6,095 nt of DNA from Acidilobaceae archaeon. Lineage in GTDB: Archaea > Thermoproteota > Thermoprotei_A > Sulfolobales > Acidilobaceae. Below are positions 4,772-6,095 of the stretch, piece after piece. The position numbers were made by a program, and so were the translations under genes. Numbering within the stretch: the stretch's first letter is position 1; every line of letters starts with the position of its first letter. Under the pieces are notes generated by a model that worked only from the letters and a program-made list of their open reading frames with translations, searched no databases and was not told the DNA's origin. The stretch is taken from assembly GCA_026985385.1 (NCBI GenBank), contig JALSQM010000155.1:1-6095 (forward strand), read 5' to 3'.

Positions 4772-5938
4772 TTGAGGGTTGCGATGGTATCCACCTACCC
4801 CCCCATACACTGTGGGGTGGGTGAGTACACGAGGTTCCTGCTGACCGCCATGGCGGGCGTCCACCCTGCTGGGGAGTACTTCGTCCTTGCCGAGGAGGGT
4901 GTGGGTGGGGAGTATTTCGACTACGACGCTAGAGCTAGGGTGGTGCCCGCCTTTAGGAGGATGGAGCCGAGGAGCTATGATGGCATACTGGAGGCGCTAG
5001 AGTCAGTGGGGGGAGTCGATGTACTCCACGTCCAGCACGAGTACGGCATATACTCGGGTAACCCGAGGCTCCTCAAAGTCCTCGGGGAGGCCAGGGAATC
5101 AGGCCTCGCGAGGGCCGTGGTTGTTACCCTACACAGCGTCCACCACCCCCACTCGCCCGACGAGGGGAAGTGGGGGGCCCTAGCCTTCCAGAGGAGCCTG
5201 CCCGACTACGTTGACTCCCTGGTTGTCCACAGCGCCGTCCAGGAGTTCGAGCTGCAGAGTGAGGGTCTGCCCTTCCCAGTAATCCACCGAATACCGCACG
5301 GCACCTTCGTTAACCCACACGTGTCAGAGCCCCGCATCAGGCTAGCGGAGAGGCTAGGGGTAGACCCGGGGAGGCTCGAGGGCCCCGTGATCGCCCTGGC
5401 GGGCTTCCTCCACAAGAGGAAGGGCCTCGACACGCTGGTGGAGGCACTCGACTATATGAGGAGGAGGTTGACGCTCATAATTGGAGGGGAGATTAAGGAG
5501 GACGACGTCAGGGATTACATTAGAGAGGCTGGGGCTGGCAGGGTCGTACTACTAGACAGGTACCTCTCCGGCGACGAGATACTCTCCATAGCGGCCCTAG
5601 CAGACGCTATAGTGATGCCCTACAAGGACATAAGGGGCCTCTACGCCGTGAGCGGGATCCTACATCTAAGCATGGGGAGCCTCAAGCCCATAGTGGGTAC
5701 GAGGATGCCCAAGCTCGTGGAGCTATACACGCTGGCACCCCAACTCACGGTGCCCCCGGACGATCCGAGGGCGCTCGCGGAGAGGCTTGAGTGGACGCTG
5801 GAAAACTACGATGTCGCAGTCGCGTATGCAAGCCAGCTATACTCCTACGCCGTAAGGACGAGCTGGCTGAGGATAGCTAGGAGGCACCTCTCACTCTACA
5901 GGGAGCTGCTTAGACGCGGAGGACCACGGGGCTCTTGA
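4772..5938 (+). CDS. GT4-type (GT-B fold) glycosyltransferase lacking E-x7-E
   Basis: A 388-residue protein with two Rossmann-like halves, as in GT-B retaining glycosyltransferases. Residues are numbered from the upstream GTG at 4760; subtract four for the chosen TTG start. N-terminal half: RVAMVSTYPPIHCGVGEYT (6-24, first strand and Gly-rich loop), VDVLHVQHEYGIY (86-98), VVVTLHSVHHP (120-130) and IPHGT (178-182). C-terminal donor half: IALAGFLHKRKGLDTLVEAL (211-230, equivalent to the usual G-x-K-G block), LSIAALADAIVMPYK (275-289), SGILHLSMGSLKPIV (298-312) and VPPDDPRALAERLEWTLE (331-348). Where most GT4 enzymes carry the second Glu of E-x7-E this one has H302, and the first is Leu, so the donor-ribose contact is altered. 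The sugar donor and acceptor cannot be read from sequence; glycosylation of lipid, protein or a small solute are all possible. No signal peptide or membrane segment is seen. It is monocistronic or follows the Memo gene. Confidence 0.85.
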   Translation: MRVAMVSTYPPIHCGVGEYTRFLLTAMAGVHPAGEYFVLAEEGVGGEYFDYDARARVVPAFRRMEPRSYDGILEALESVGGVDVLHVQHEYGIYSGNPRLLKVLGEARESGLARAVVVTLHSVHHPHSPDEGKWGALAFQRSLPDYVDSLVVHSAVQEFELQSEGLPFPVIHRIPHGTFVNPHVSEPRIRLAERLGVDPGRLEGPVIALAGFLHKRKGLDTLVEALDYMRRRLTLIIGGEIKEDDVRDYIREAGAGRVVLLDRYLSGDEILSIAALADAIVMPYKDIRGLYAVSGILHLSMGSLKPIVGTRMPKLVELYTLAPQLTVPPDDPRALAERLEWTLENYDVAVAYASQLYSYAVRTSWLRIARRHLSLYRELLRRGGPRGS

Positions 5939-5947
5939 GGTCCTCCT

Positions 5948-5954
5948 CTTTAAG
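5948..5954 (+). promoter_or_regulatory. TATA-like element for the gene at the right edge
   Basis: CTTTAAG lies just after the glycosyltransferase stop, preceded by a pyrimidine-rich TCCTCCT that could also help end the upstream transcript. A start about 26 bases downstream of its centre falls near 5977, ten bases before the TTG at 5987. Confidence 0.45.
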
Positions 5955-5986
5955 TCCCGGGCCACCCGAGCCGCTTGGGGGTATGG

Positions 5987-6095
5987 TTGAGGCTCTCGCT
6001 ACAGGCGCCCGTGGTATTCTCTGGAGTGCCAGTGCCAGACGCCGAGAACCCCCTACTGGCGGCTCCCCAGGCTAGGCTGGTCGTCGAGGTAAGCC
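5987..6095 (+). CDS. Unrecognised protein, 5' end only
   Basis: From TTG at 5987-5989 a reading frame stays open to the window edge (36 codons plus one base) with the codon choice of the neighbouring genes: AGG, CTA, GTG, GTC and GAG are prominent and third positions are mostly G or C. The peptide starts LRLSLQAPVVFSGVPVP and continues with a hydrophobic-rich stretch resembling a beta strand (ARLVVEVS). I do not recognise a family from this fragment. The frame is open upstream only to a TAA at 5951; the other start in it is TTG at 5975, which has no SD. The ATG at 5983 is in another frame and meets a TAG after about 30 codons. A TATA-like element at 5948-5954 fits a short leader. Whether the start is TTG is uncertain, but a coding region here is likely. 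Confidence 0.5.
   Translation, partial: MRLSLQAPVVFSGVPVPDAENPLLAAPQARLVVEVS

Noticed and set aside
4517..4864. Minus-strand frame across the Memo/glycosyltransferase junction
   Set aside because: It is antisense to the conserved ends of two real genes and has a Gly/Arg-rich composition without domain features.
5983..6076. Short frame starting at ATG 5983
   Set aside because: It stops at TAG after about 30 codons, and its codon pattern is worse than the overlapping TTG frame, which stays open to the edge.
1..6095. CRISPR array, insertion sequence or integration site at the tRNA
   Set aside because: No regularly spaced repeats, no transposase or integrase-like protein, and no second copy of the tRNA 3' end were found on reading both strands.

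Overview
The window looks like chromosomal DNA of a hyperthermophilic crenarchaeon, most likely of the Desulfurococcales type (Aeropyrum/Hyperthermus-like); the species cannot be fixed from sequence alone. The reasons are high GC, arginine written mostly as AGG and isoleucine as ATA, A/T-rich archaeal TATA-like elements, Shine-Dalgarno (SD) sequences matching the archaeal 16S tail (AGGAGGTGA type), frequent apparent TTG starts, a tRNA-Ala with encoded CCA, and a gene set (mannosyl-3-phosphoglycerate synthase, a divergent ATP-type PEP carboxykinase, HEPN-MNT pair, Memo-family protein) that is typical of such organisms.

Layout, left to right. On the minus strand, 1-1365 is the first 455 codons of a PEP carboxykinase (ATP) running off the left edge, with mannosyl-3-phosphoglycerate synthase (1453-2619) 87 nt upstream of it on the same strand. 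A single A/T-rich element (2678-2686) separates that gene from a divergent tRNA-Ala(UGC) on the plus strand (2717-2793). A HEPN-MNT pair occupies 2886-3690 on the minus strand; the HEPN gene comes first and the MNT gene overlaps its end by 32 nt. A 140-nt divergent intergenic region holding a clean inverted repeat separates this pair from two plus-strand genes: a Memo-family (AMMECR1-linked protein B) gene (3829-4701) and a GT4-type glycosyltransferase (4772-5938). A further plus-strand gene begins near 5987 and leaves the window; I do not recognise it.

How the genes may work together. Mannosyl-3-phosphoglycerate synthase makes the phosphorylated precursor of mannosylglycerate, a compatible solute of hyperthermophiles, from GDP-mannose and 3-phosphoglycerate. 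The adjacent PEP carboxykinase opens the gluconeogenic route from oxaloacetate to PEP and so to 3-phosphoglycerate, so a metabolic link is plausible but is inference. The phosphatase that completes mannosylglycerate synthesis is not in the window. The HEPN-MNT pair is a known kind of toxin-antitoxin module. Memo and the glycosyltransferase are separate transcription units by spacing and TATA-like elements, with no firm functional link.

I found no mobile element, CRISPR array or clearly new multi-gene system. The most useful observations are a consistent SD geometry that moves four starts a few codons downstream (three of them to TTG), an unusual glycosyltransferase that lacks the E-x7-E motif, and the HEPN-MNT details.
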